DNA from: a candidate division TA06 bacterium
GTDB lineage: Bacteria > Ratteibacteria > UBA8468 > MWAK01
Direction of reading: 5' to 3'
Assembly: GCA_022704925.1 (NCBI GenBank)
Contig: JAKJFK010000004.1
Coordinates: 1 to 28,161 of the forward strand
Length of the DNA stretch: 28,161 bases
Part shown: positions 8,527 through 20,600 of the stretch, piece after piece
Layout: each line of letters begins with the position of its first letter
Numbering within the stretch: the stretch's first letter is position 1
Program-made: the position numbers and the translations under genes
Notes under the pieces: model-generated
Databases searched by the model: none
What the model saw: the letters and a program-made list of their open reading frames with translations, nothing else
Told to the model about the DNA's origin: nothing

Positions 8527-8532
8527 ATTATA
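8527..8532 (-). promoter_or_regulatory. Perfect -10 hexamer close to the protease start
   Basis: The minus strand has TATAAT ending 11 nt before the ATG at 8515. With 17-bp spacing the -35 would be GTCACC, matching consensus at only 3 of 6 positions. If used, the start site would fall about 5 nt before the ATG, cutting into the GAAGGA ribosome-site candidate. It resembles the geometry upstream of the 3080 gene. Confidence 0.3.
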
Positions 8533-8631
8533 CACCCGGGGCGGCTTCCGGTGACAGCCGGGCGGCCGGTCGTCCGGGAAGACGCCTGGTCTGGTTCTAT
8601 TAGATGTCGGGGCGGGTTCGGATGTTCACTG

Positions 8632-8667
8632 AAAAAAAAGGGGAGGCCGGTCGGCCTCCCCTTTTTT
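8632..8667 (-). terminator. Rho-independent terminator after the giant gene (symmetrical, could act both ways)
   Basis: A perfect 10-bp GC-rich stem, GGGGAGGCCG with CGGCCTCCCC around a 2-nt loop (8640-8661), is flanked by eight A at 8632-8639 and six T at 8662-8667. Read on the minus strand it ends in eight U and lies about 27 bp past the stop of the 4762-aa gene, so it should end that transcript before the protease gene. No plus-strand gene ends here. The rest of 8516-8688 holds only the protease -10 candidate. Confidence 0.93.
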
Positions 8668-8688
8668 CTTCGCCGGCCCGGGCCGGGT

Positions 8689-11600
8689 TCAATCGGCGCC
8701 GATGATCCGCCGGTAGAGGCGGAGGTTGTCGGAGATGGTGACCGCCCCGTCCCGGTCTATATCGGCCAGGTCATTCAGCCAGGCCGGGTAAGGGGACGGG
8801 TACTCCAGGCTGCGGATGGTCACCGGTTTTTCAATGAGCATCTTCAGCAGCAGCTGCAGGTCGGTCTGGTCGAAGCGGCGGTCGCCATTGAGGTCGCCCG
8901 GTTCGCCCGGCGTCTGGAGGGCGGCCAGGCTCAGGGTGACCAGGTTGGCGCTGCGGTCGGCATCCTCGCCGCCGGCGTCGGCCACCCAGGCCGACAGGTC
9001 GGCCCCCTGTATGTTGATGGCGCCGATTTCGCTCCAGCGGCTGCCGGCGGCCGCGGTGTCCCGGTAGCCGAGCCAGCGGCTGCCGGTGCCGGGTTCGGAA
9101 TCAAAGGTGTAACGGATTCCGACGCCGGTGTCGCCGTTGACGCCCTCCGCCCGGACGATGAGCACGCCGTAGGGCGTCAGCCCGTACTCGGGCGGTTCGG
9201 CGGCCGGGAAGGCGCCGGCGTAACTGATCGTCCGGGGCGGTTCGGTCCGGATGAGCAGCATCCGTCCGTTGACCTTGAGCACCCGGCTGGTGTCCAGACC
9301 GGCGTAGTCGGAGAGGCCGGCCAGGGCCAGCTCCTCCGGGGTCGGTTCCTGGCTGTCGGGCCGGCCGTCGCTGTTGGCGTCCAGGGTGGCCGCGGCCGGG
9401 ACCGTGGCCAGGGTGAACCAGTCCGACCAGTCGGACCAGGCGCCCAGGTTGTCCTGGTAGCGCAGGCGCAGCCGGTAATTCAGATCGGGCCGCAGGATGT
9501 TCCGGCTGAAGGCGGACCCGGTGCTGAGTTCTCCTTCGATGACCGTGGCGCTGAAGACGAGGATGTCCCCCGTCTCGGGCCGGATTTCGAATTGGCCGGC
9601 CGCCAGCTGATCGGCCGGGTCGGCCCCGCTGAAGGCCGGGCCGGAGATGGCGATCGGCGTGTCGACCCCCACGCTGCCGGTGTCGACCGCGGTCAGGTCC
9701 GGCAGGTAGCTCAGCGTCACGCTTTCGGGCCGGGCCGGCCGGTCCTTGATCCGCACCGTCACCTGGATGGCGGCCTGGCCGGATTTCGGGCTGGCATTGG
9801 TGAAGGTGATCGGGCCGGACTCGCCGCGGCTGCCGCCGAAACGGACCAGGTTGACCGTTTGCGACTGGCCGGCGGCCAGGGCGCCGAGATCGGTGTCGGG
9901 CGAGAGCCAGTCAAGGCTTTCGGCCATCGACCAGTTCAGGGTGCCCAGGCCGGTGTTGGTGACGGTCAGGGCGGCGCCGGCCTGGCTCGGGAGCAGCTCG
10001 ATGGAGGTCGGGGTGACCGAAAGCACCGGGACCGGGGCGAACTCGACCAGCAGGGTGTGGTCGGCCCGGATGTTTTCGAAGGTGTAACCGGTTACCTCGC
10101 CCAGTTCCTCGGTGTCGGCCGCCACCCGGTCGATCCGGTAGCCGGGATCGGGGGTGATGGTGAAGGCCTGGCTGGCGCCATACTCCTTGATTATCGGGCC
10201 GGCCGGCTCCACCCGGCCGCCGGTGTTGTACTCGACGGTCAGGGTGTAGGTGTTGATGGCGAAGGCGGCGCTTATCGAGTGCGGTTCCACCACGCCGGTG
10301 AAGGTGTACCGGCTCACGGCGCCGACCGGCTGGCTGTCAACCGTGACGCTCTCGATGTGGTAACCCTCGTTCGGGATGATGTTGAAGGCCGCGTCCTGTC
10401 CCTCGTTGACGTTGACGACCGGCCCGGCCGGATCAATCGAGCCGTTGGGGCCGGCCGCGACCGCGATGGCATGGACGGCGAAGGGGTTCAGGACCCGGGT
10501 GGCGGCGTCGGGTTCGATGGTTCCCAGGGGCTGGCGCGGGTCGGCCTCGCTGTTGCCGGCATTGTCCCGGGCCAGGCTGTAGAAGCGGTAGGTGTGGCCG
10601 GGCTGGCCGGTGAAAACCGCTTCGGTGAGGGCGGTGTTTTCCAGCCAGGCGGCATAGTCGCCGCCGTTGTCGGAGACCATGATGGTGAATCCGGCCAGGC
10701 CGGAGCCGCCCGCGTCGTCGCCGCCGTTCCAGGCCACGGTGAAGGTCGGCTCGGCCATCCGGACCGGCAGCGCCTCGACCTGGCTGGCGGGCGGGGCCGC
10801 GTCCAGCGTGTTGAAGATGGGCGGGGTGTCGATCGGGTTCTCGGTGTCGAAGACGATGCGCGCCTCGGCGTCGATCCGGTCGCCGGTCAGGACGCTCCGT
10901 TTCGGCTTGACCTGGTAGGAGACGAACCCTTCGCCCAGGCCGGTCCCGTCCTTGGGCGGCAGGAAGCCGACCAGGGCGTCGATCGGCTTTTCGCCGGTCT
11001 CCGGGTCGATGGTGGTGATGGTCCACTTCGCCTCGCCGGTCTGGATGTCCAGGTAGGCGGAGACATCGACGAAGAAGCCATAATCCTCGCGCAGGTCAAG
11101 GCGGCGGCTGTAGAAGGACTTGGCCTGGCCGGCCGGGATTTCGACCTTCAAATCGCCCCAGCCGAAATCGCCCACCTTGAAGGTCCGCCAGTCGAGATCC
11201 GGATCCATCTGCTGGGTGATGACCACCTCCTGGGCCGGGGCCGAGGCGTCGGCGGCATTCTCGAACCGGATGGTGTAGGCGAGCGTCGAGGCAGCGGGCA
11301 GCCAGCGTTCCTCGCCGAAGCCGGCCGGTCCGATGATGTCGTTGGGATCGCGCGGGATGACCACCGGCGGCGTGTAGGGCGGCGTCCTCGGCTTGCCGGG
11401 CGGCGGCGGGGGCGGCGGCGGGGGCGGCGGATCGTTCTTGGGATCGTCGTCGCAGCATTCCTCGGGGAGGGCCGGCAGCGAGAAGAAGCTGCTGCCGACG
11501 AAGCCGCCGGCGTCGGTCTCGACCAGGCTGTAAGCGGCCCGGGCGTCGGCCGGCATCTCGAAGGGTTGGGGACGGCCGCCGCCGGCATCCTGGCCGGCGC

Positions 11601-14600
11601 CGCCGTCTTCCGGATCGAAGAGGGCCGAGTCGGACCAGGCGCCGCCGCTGAAATCGCGGCTGTAGATCCGGAACCAGCTGGCGGTCTCGGAGGGGTCGGC
11701 GTCCTGGGTCCAGAAGAGGGCGGTCCGGTCGCCGAGCGTGCCGGCGGCCGGCGTGCCGGCCAGGTTGCCCTCGGCCAGCTGGACCGGGCTGCTCCAGGCG
11801 TTGCCGTCCCAGAAGGCGGCCATCAGCCGGGCCGGGCCGCCGCCCGCCCGGTTGATCCAGGCGGCGATGACCCGGTTGTCGTGGGTCCGGCCCAGGGTGG
11901 GTCGGCTGTTGTTGCCGGCCAGGGCCAGCGGTCCGCTCTGGGGCGACGACCAGACGCCGCCCTGGTAGACGGAATACTTGATCTGGCCGGTGTTGAGCCG
12001 CGCGTAGAAGTCCTCGGCGCTGGTGGCCGGGCCCAGGCCGCTGGAATCAACCTGCGCCCAGAGCGCCAGCGGAAGGCCCCGGTTGTCGTAAACGAGGTTG
12101 AGATCCTTGTTGTAACCGAGGCTGCCCGGAATGCTTTCGGCCGTCAAGAAGCGGTTGTCTTCATTGCGGTACAGGGCGACCATCACCTGCGAGCCGTCCT
12201 GGCTGCCGGGCGGAACGTCCCGGGTCCAGGCGAGCCGGATTTCGCCAGGCTCGCTCCGGGCCAGGGCCGGCGGGCCGTCTTCGTAGAGATCGGCCGCCAG
12301 TTCGCCGGCCGGCAGCACGCTGTTGTCGCCATGGCTGGCGCCGGTGCCGGTCCACTCTTCCCAGCTGAAGACCGGCGCGCCGGTGCTGATGGTCAGGATG
12401 CCGTAATCGTCCTCGATCACCTGGAGTCCGGGCCGGCCGCCCAGGGACATGGCCGCCCGGGCCATTTCAGGCGAGAGCGCCGGCCGGTCCAGCGACCAGG
12501 GCCGGTACCAGGGGGAGTCGGGCTTCCGTTCCCAGGACCAGGTCTTGTCCCAGTGGGTGCGCCCTTCGCCGGCGGTCAGGTCAATGGCGAAGGTGAGTGA
12601 GGAGCCGGTCAATTCGCAGGTGGGCAGCAGCCGGATCGAGACCGAGCCGACGCCCTTGAGGGTGCCTTCGAGGGTGCCGTCGAGGGCCTTGGCCTTGCCG
12701 TAGGGACCGAGGCCAACCGAGACGGCCACCTCGCCGGTGTTGGGCAGGCCGGGGAAGTTGGCCGCCTCCCAGCCGGCCGAGCCGGAGATGCTGCCGGTCA
12801 CGGTGGCGCCGGCCTCCAGTTCGAAGAGCTTGTCAACGAACCAGCCGTCGCCGGGCACCATGTAGTAGAAGGCCGGGATCTCGCCGGTGGCCTGGGCGGT
12901 CAGGTTGATGGAGGCCTTGTTGAAGACGTAGGCCTTCTGGTCGCAGTTGGACCCCCACTCGGCCGAGACCGAGGCGGCCAGGGCGCCGGTCACCCGCTCG
13001 AAGAGCTGGACTTCGCCCTGGAGCTGGCCGGCGGCGATGGCCTTGCAGGTGGCGCCGCCGGTGACCTGGCCGTCCACCCAGAACTTGCAGCGCTTGCCGC
13101 CGATGATCGGGATGATCGAGGGCAGCGGGTCGGCGGTCTCCTTCTGGATGCCCATGGCGAAGGAGAAGGTCTGGGCGTCGGCCAGCGGGACGTAGACCGT
13201 GCCCGGACCGTCGGCCGCGGTGCCCAGCGGCACCCGGACCAGGGCCGGCCAGCTGAGTCCGGCCGGGTCCAGGTTGATCCGTTCGAAATAGAGGTCGGCG
13301 TCGTCGCGGACCCGGGTGGCGGTATCCGAGACGGCGGCGTCGGATTTGAGGAAGACCAGCAGCACCCGCCCGTCGTTGGTGACCACCAGGGCTGGGTGCT
13401 GATCCAGTATGCTGTCGGCGGTGACCGTTGCCTGGGCCGACCATTCGAAACCGCCGCCGGCCCTGGGCCGGCCGGTCGCGTAGGCGAGCTCGGCCTGGTT
13501 GCCTTCGCCCCGGCGCCAGGTCAGGAAGAGGCCCGGCGTGCGCGGGGTGCCCTCGAAGAGGTTGGCGGCTGCGGTGAGCCGGGTCTCGTAGCCGGTCAGG
13601 GTGTCGCCGGTGGCCGCGTCGACCAGGGGCGCGCCGGTCCAGCCGGAGCCGTCCCGGTAGGCGTGCCAGAGCGCTTTGCCGCGGCGCCAGACCAGGTGCG
13701 GCGTGCCGTCGGAGCCGAGGGTCAGCCGGGCCTCCTGGTCGTCATCCGGGGCCGGCGGGCTCAGGGTGTCGGCCGGGATCGGGTAGGCGTAGAGGACCAG
13801 CCCGAGCGCGTCGGTGTCGTAACCGACCGCGATCATGGTGTCGCTGGCCGCCGGGTCGACCCGGTAATTCTCGACGTGGAAGCCGTAGGTGCCCACCGGC
13901 AGGTTGGTGAAGAGGAACTCGCCGGCGGCGTTGGTGGCGGCCAGGTGGGAAATATAGGTGTCGGGCTGCGCCTGGTCGGTCAGCTCCAGGCGGGCGACGA
14001 CCGTGGCGCCGGCCATCAGCTGGCCGGTTTCGCCGTTGATGACCCGGCCGGACAGGCGGGAGGTCGGGTAGCCGGAGACCTGGTTGAAGAGTTCGGCGAA
14101 GAGCAGCCGGACATCGGAGGCGTCCTCACCCCGGCCGGAGAGCAGGTTGGCCATTTCGCCCATGGCCCGGACATAGTCGCCCCAGGTGGTGCCGATCCGG
14201 TCCTTGATCCGGCTCCAGACCAGCTGCCATTCGGCCTCGGGGATGCCGGCCGGCCGGATGAGCTGTTCGACCAGGCCCCAGTCGATCGGCCGGGTGTCGT
14301 CGACGGTGATGATCCAGACCCGGAATTCGACCGGCTGGATGGTATCGGGCGACCGGAAGTACATCGGGAATCCGAAGCCCTCACCCGGTCGGATGATGCC
14401 GCCCAGGTCCGCGGAGCCGCTGCCCAGGATCTGGAGGACCTGGCCGCCGACCAGCTCGTTGATGTTGAAGCCGAAGGCGGTGTTGGTGGTGCTTTCGACC
14501 AGGAGGATCGGCGCCGCGGCGTCGCCGTCGCCGGTGTTGGCGTAATCCACGTAGAAGATATAATCGCGGCTCGGTCGGATGGGCGAGGGACCGTTGATCT

Positions 14601-17600
14601 CAGCCTGCAGGTTCGGACCCAGGCCCGGGTTGACGACCAGGCCACTGTCAAATTCCGCCGTCTCGCCGGCCTTGAGCGCCAGGAGCCGGTAGCGGCCGAT
14701 ATTCCGGCCGGTCAGGTCGAAGGTGGCGTAGGCGATCGTCGAGTCCTTGACCAGGGTCCGGGTCGGATCGAGCGGCGCGCCGGCCGGATCGATCAGCCGG
14801 AAGGCGGTGTCGCGGGTGAAACGCGCCCCCGAGATCTTCAGCGTCGAGGGGCCGGCGTTGCCGGCTTCGGCCGGGTCCACGGCGCGCAGGCTGAAGGGGA
14901 TGAGCCGGGCCAGGATGGTGTAGCGGGCATTCTGCCAGCCGCCGCTGTTGTAAGCCAGGACGTAGTAGTCGCCGTCGCGGGTGAGCGGGACCACGACCTC
15001 CTGGTCGGGAGAGAAGGGACGGTCGTAGGCGAAGTCGAAGGAGCCCCGGTTCGGCATCCGGCCGAAACTCAGGTAAAGTTCGTTGGGGTTGCTCTCCGAG
15101 ACGCTGTCAAAGCTAAGCAGCATGGTCTCGCCGGCGACGGGGACGTTGAGCCGGTAGTAGACCGACTGTCCATAGCCCAGGATTCCGGTGTCGGGCCGGT
15201 CCAGCTCCAGGAGTTCGGCGTCCACGTAAATCCGGCCGGCCGAGGCGGTCCGGTTGTTGGCCTCCTCGCTTTCGAGCACGTTGTTGTAGATGTCGGTGCT
15301 GGCGATGACGTGGTAGTAGCCGGGGACGACGCCGGGCAGGACGGTGTTGAGCGCACCGGCGTACTCCTGGCCCGGAGCGAGGTTGGTGTTTTTGCTGATC
15401 CGGCCCAGCAGCAGGTCGTCGCTGCTCCACTGGTCGTCGCTGGAAAGGTAAAGGGCGTCGGTCCAGGAGCCCTGGAAGGCGTTGACGCCCTGGTTTTGGA
15501 CCCGGTACCCGATGTTGACGGTCTGGCCGGCGATGCCGGTGTCGGGGAAGGTCATCTCGGCCAGGGGTTGGAAGTCGGCCGGCGCCGGCAGGTCAACCTG
15601 GACGGCCGGGGTGTTGTAGCCGAGGTTGTTGGCCTTGCGCCCCCGTTCGTAGACGCGGTTGCTGATGTCGGTCCGGACGAAGATGTAGTAGGGACCGGTC
15701 AGCCCCATCGGCACGGTGGCCCGCAGCTCGCCGGTGTAGCTGGTGCCGCCAGCCAGGCCGAGGGCGTTGCGGGAGAAGGAGCCCAGGTAGAGGTCGGTGT
15801 TGTCCAGGACCTGGTCGCGGGAAAGCCAGGCGCTGTCGATCCAGCTGAGCGAGGTGTCGATCGAGGCATCCTGGTTGGCGACCGTCCAGTTCAGGGTGAA
15901 GGGCTGGCCGCTTAAGATCGAGGCCGGCGGCGAAACCGCGGTCACGGCCAGGTCGGGCGCCGGCGTCAGGGTGATGATGGTGGCCGCCTCGGCCCGGCGG
16001 CCGTTGTTGCCCCGGTCTATTTCGGTGACCGCGGCGTCGGAGTTGGCGAAGAGGAAGAGGTAGCAGGTGCCGGAGACATCGGGCGGCAGGGAGACCGTGC
16101 CGCTGCCGTTGTAAGAGGCGCCCGGGTCGATCCGGCCGGTGTGGTGGACCAGGCCCAGCCGGGTATCGATTTCGGTGTCCAGACTGGCGTCCGCGGAGAG
16201 GTAGATCGCGTCGCGCCAGAGGTCGGCGTCGGTTCGGCCGTTGCCGTTGTTCCGGACCGTCCAGTCGAGCGCAATCGCGTCCCCGGAACGGGCCTCGGCC
16301 GGCGCGTTGAGCAGCAGCGCCTGCAGGTCGGGGATGACCCGGGTAACGCGGATGGGCAGCGGTTCGGAGCGGTTGTTGGCTTCGCTGCTTCCCTCGTAAA
16401 CCGAGCCGCTGGCGTCGGCGAGCACGAAGAGGTAATAGTCGCCGTCCAGGGCGATCGGCAGTTCGACCGGCTCGCTGCGCTGGTAGGTTTCCCCGATATC
16501 CAGCCGTCCCTCGTGGACGTAGGAGCCGAGCTGGATGTCCAGCGCGGTGTCCAGCTGGGTGTCCCGGGAGAGGTAGACTCGGTCGGCCCAGTTGGAGGCC
16601 ACCGTGTCGCCGGTGCCGCTGTTGGTCACCTTCCAGGCCACGGTGACCGCCCGGCCGGAATCGCTGGCGGCCGGGGCGGTGACGTTGGAGATGACCAGGT
16701 CGGCCGGCCGGGAGAGAACGTTGACCGGGCCGCTGGCCCAGACATTGTTCAGGTCGTCCAGCTCCACCACCTGGCGCCGGTTGTCGGTCCAGACCAGCAG
16801 GTAGCGGGTGCCGCTGATGGCGTCGGGCAGGGTGACGGTCAGCTCGGCCAGGTAGGTGTCGCTTTCGGTCAGGGCGTAGAAGTGGGTCTTCTCGCCCAGG
16901 CAGAGGTCGCCGGTATCCAGGCCGGTGTCCTCGGAGAGATAGACCGCGTCGGTCCAGCTGTTGTTGGACGTGGCGGCGGTGCCGTTATTGACCACCGTGA
17001 AACGGACGGTCAGGTTGCGGCTGGCGGTGGCGCTGCCCGGGGCGGCGACCTCCAGCACCTCCAGGTCGGGGGCGACCAGGGTGATGTTGGAGGGTTGGTC
17101 GGTGGCCCCGACGTTGTCGTCCTCGGAGGCGTGTTCGTAGATATAGTTGTTGCGGTCGGTCCAGACCAGGAAGTAGCGGGGGCCGCTGACTCCGGCCGGC
17201 AGGGTGACCGTGAGCGAGGCCTCGTAACTCTCCTTGGAGGCGAGCGATCCGCTCTTGTAGAAGTTGCCCAGGTAGTGGTCGCCGGTGTCCAGGCTGGTGT
17301 CCTCGGAGAGGAAGACCTGGTCGGACCACCAGCTGGAATTGATCGGGCCGTTGCCGTCGTTCTTCACCTGCCAGCTCACCTCGACCGGCTGGCCCGAGGC
17401 GGCCACCGGCGGCGCGGTGACCGAGATCACCTTCAAGTTGGGCGGAGTGGTCAGCGTGATCGGGAAGGCCTGGTAATTCAGGTTGTTATCCTCCAGGCTT
17501 TCGCCCACCCAGTTATAGGCGTCGGCCGCCACCAGCAGGTAATAGCTGCCTTCCAGTCCGTTGGGCAGCCGGGCCTCAAAGGAGGTGGTGTAGGTATCCT

Positions 17601-20600
17601 CCGGCGCGAGGTAACTGCCGTTGCGCGGGTTGTTGAGCAGAGTGTCGATGTTGGGCTGGAACTGGGTGTCCAGCGAGAGGTAGGCGGCGTCGTACCAGAG
17701 CGCGGCGTCGGTGGGGCCGTTACCGGTGTTCTTGATGGTGAAGGAGAAGGTGGCGTTCTGACCGGAGAAGGAACTGGAGGGCGGGTTGACCATGGAAACT
17801 TCCAGGTCGGGCATCGGGCTCACCCGGACCTGGACCGGCTGGGCGGTGAAGCGGCGGTTGTTATTCTCGGCCGCCTCGAAGCTCTGCCCCTCGTAGACGT
17901 TGTTGTGGAAATCGGTCACGACCAGCAGGTAGACGCTGCCCTCGCTCTTCAGCAGGTTGCGCGGGATGGTGATGGTCTGGATGCGGGTGACGCTGGCGCC
18001 GGCGTTCAGGCCGGCATTGTAGTTGAAGCCGACCAGCGGGGTGTCGTTGCCGACCTGATCGTCGCTGGAGAGGTAGATGTAATCGGTCCAGACAGCGCCG
18101 ATATCGGCCAGGCCCCGGTTTTCCAGCTCCCAGGTCAGATCGAAGGCGCTGCCGGTCCAGATCTCGGCCGGCGCTTCGGCGCGCTTGACCCGGAGATCGG
18201 CCACCGGTATGAAGGTTACCGTGACATGGCTGTCGGCCATGACCTGGTTGATCTCGAGGGTGGAATCACCCGGGGTGTGGTCGGTGCCGTCCAGGGTGTA
18301 TTTCTGATAGGAGAAACCGTCGGCGGCGACCGCGGTGACCGCGGCCGGCTGGCCGTAGAAGATATCCTGGCTGGCCGGGAAGACCGTGCCGTTGCCGGCG
18401 GCCACTTCGGCGGTCACCCGGGGATAACGCAGGACGGCATCGATCCCCGGCGTCTCGTCCGGCGGGGTGACCGGGATGCTGTCGGCGGCGGCCTGGTCGC
18501 TCCGGTCGTTGTACCAGCGCGCCAGGTAGCCGGCGTTGACCTGGTCGAAACGGATCCGGTAGAGGCCCTCGTTGAGGCCGGCCAGCCGGTAAGTGCCGTC
18601 GGCGCCGGAAGTGGTCGTTTTCAAGAAGGCGCCGCCCGTATTGTAAAGGTCAACCCGGACCCCGGCCAGGTTACTGCCGCCGGAGTTGCTTACCCGGCCG
18701 GAGATGGAGCCGGGTCTCCTCATGACCGCATTGATATCGGCGACGGTCTCCGGGGCGGCCACCGTTACCGTGTCGGCCTCGGCCGCCTCGGCCCGGCTGT
18801 CGTACCACTGGTCCAGGTAGGGCGGGTTCAGCCCGCTGCCGGCGAAGAAGACCCGGTAACCGCCGGAATGGAGATTGCCGATCGTGTAGGTACCGTCGGC
18901 GCCGGTCGCCAGGCTGCCGGCCAGGGAATCGTCCCGGGTGTCGCGTACCGAGACCTGGATGCCAGCCAGGTTGACGGCATTGGTGTCGGTGACCCGGCCG
19001 GAGATGGCGCCGGGCGGGCCCAGGACGGCGTCGATGCCGCCGCGGTCGGCGGGCGGGTTGACCGTGATGACCGCGGCCTGGTCCTGGTAGCGTGCGGCGT
19101 CGTACCAGAGGTAGAGGTAGCCGGCCGGCCGGCCGTCGAAGAAGACCTGGTAATCGCCTCCGGCCAGGGCGCCGGCGGTATAGGTGCCGTCGGCAGCGGT
19201 GGCCGCCGTTTTAACCAGGAGCCCGTCCTGGTAAATGGAAACCTGGACGCCGGCCAGCGGCTGGCCGGTGTCGGCGGCGGTCACCCGGCCGGAGATTGAG
19301 GCGCCCCGGCCCAGGACGGCGTTGATGTTGCCGGTGGTTCCCGGCGGGAGCACGTTCACCACGGCGGCGGTGTCGAGGGTGGCGTCATCGTACCATTCGT
19401 TGAAGTAGCCGGCCGCCTCCCCGCCGAAGTGGACCCGGTAGCCGCCGGCGTTCAGGCCGGTGTCGAGATAGGCGCCGTCGGCGCCGGTGTAGCCGGCCGA
19501 GACCAGGTAGCCGTTGAGGTCATACACTTCGACCCGCACCCCGGCGATGGGGCTGGCGCCGTCGGTGACGGTGCCGCCGATGGCGCCCGGGGTGACCAGG
19601 ACCGCGTCGATGCCGTTGGTCGGGGCGGGCGGGATGACCGCGACCGGGTCGGCATCCTGGATGGCAGGACGGTCGTTGTACCACTCGTAGATGTAGCCGT
19701 CCTTCATGAAGAGAACCCGGTAATTTTCGGCGGAGAGGCCCGAGAAGGAGTAGTGGCCCAGGGCGTCGGTCTGGGTGAAGGCGATCTGGAAGCCGAGCGA
19801 ACTGTAGAGGTAGACGTTGACGGCGGCCAGCGGGCTGGCGGCAACGTCGGTGACGGTGCCGGAGAGGGTGGAGCCGTAGATCAGGGAGCCGTTGACGGTG
19901 GCGGTCGCCGAGGCGGTCACCGTCACCGGGTCGGCGGACGAAAAATCGGTTTTGCCGTTATACCAACCGGCCAGGTAGCCGCTGCTGCCGGTCTGGAAGT
20001 AGACCCGGTAAACGCCGGTCTGGAGGTTGTCCACCTGGTAGAAGCCGTTGAGGTCCGTCTGGTCCGTGTTGACCAGGCCCTGCCCGGCGTCGTAGATGTG
20101 GACCGTGATTCCGGCGATCGGGCTGCCGGAGGACTGGTCGCGGACGGTGCCTTCGATGGCCCCCTTCTGGCTCAGGGCGGCGTCGATGTTTTCGGTGGTC
20201 TCCGGGGCGGTGACGGTTATGGTGTCGGCCAGGCTGAGGTCGGTCCGGTTGTCGTACCATTCGCCCAGGTAGCCGAAGAGGAAGAAGCCGACCTTGTACT
20301 GGCCGCTGGTCAGCGGCGAAAAGGAATAGTTTCCCTGGCCGTCGGTGCTGCTCCACTGGATGGATTGGCCGGCGGCGTCGTAAAGGGTGACCGAGACGCC
20401 GGACAGGCCGTCGCCGGTGGCCTGGTCGGTTACCCGGCCGGTGATGCGGCCGCCCCGGAGGAGAGAGCCGTTGATGTTTTCGACGGTGCCGGGGGCGGGG
20501 GCGGCTACGGTGTCGGCTTCGGCGAAACTGGATTTCCCGGAGTACCAGGAGTTGAAGTAGCCGTTCTTGCTGAACTGGACCTTGAAGTTGGCGTCGGGGA

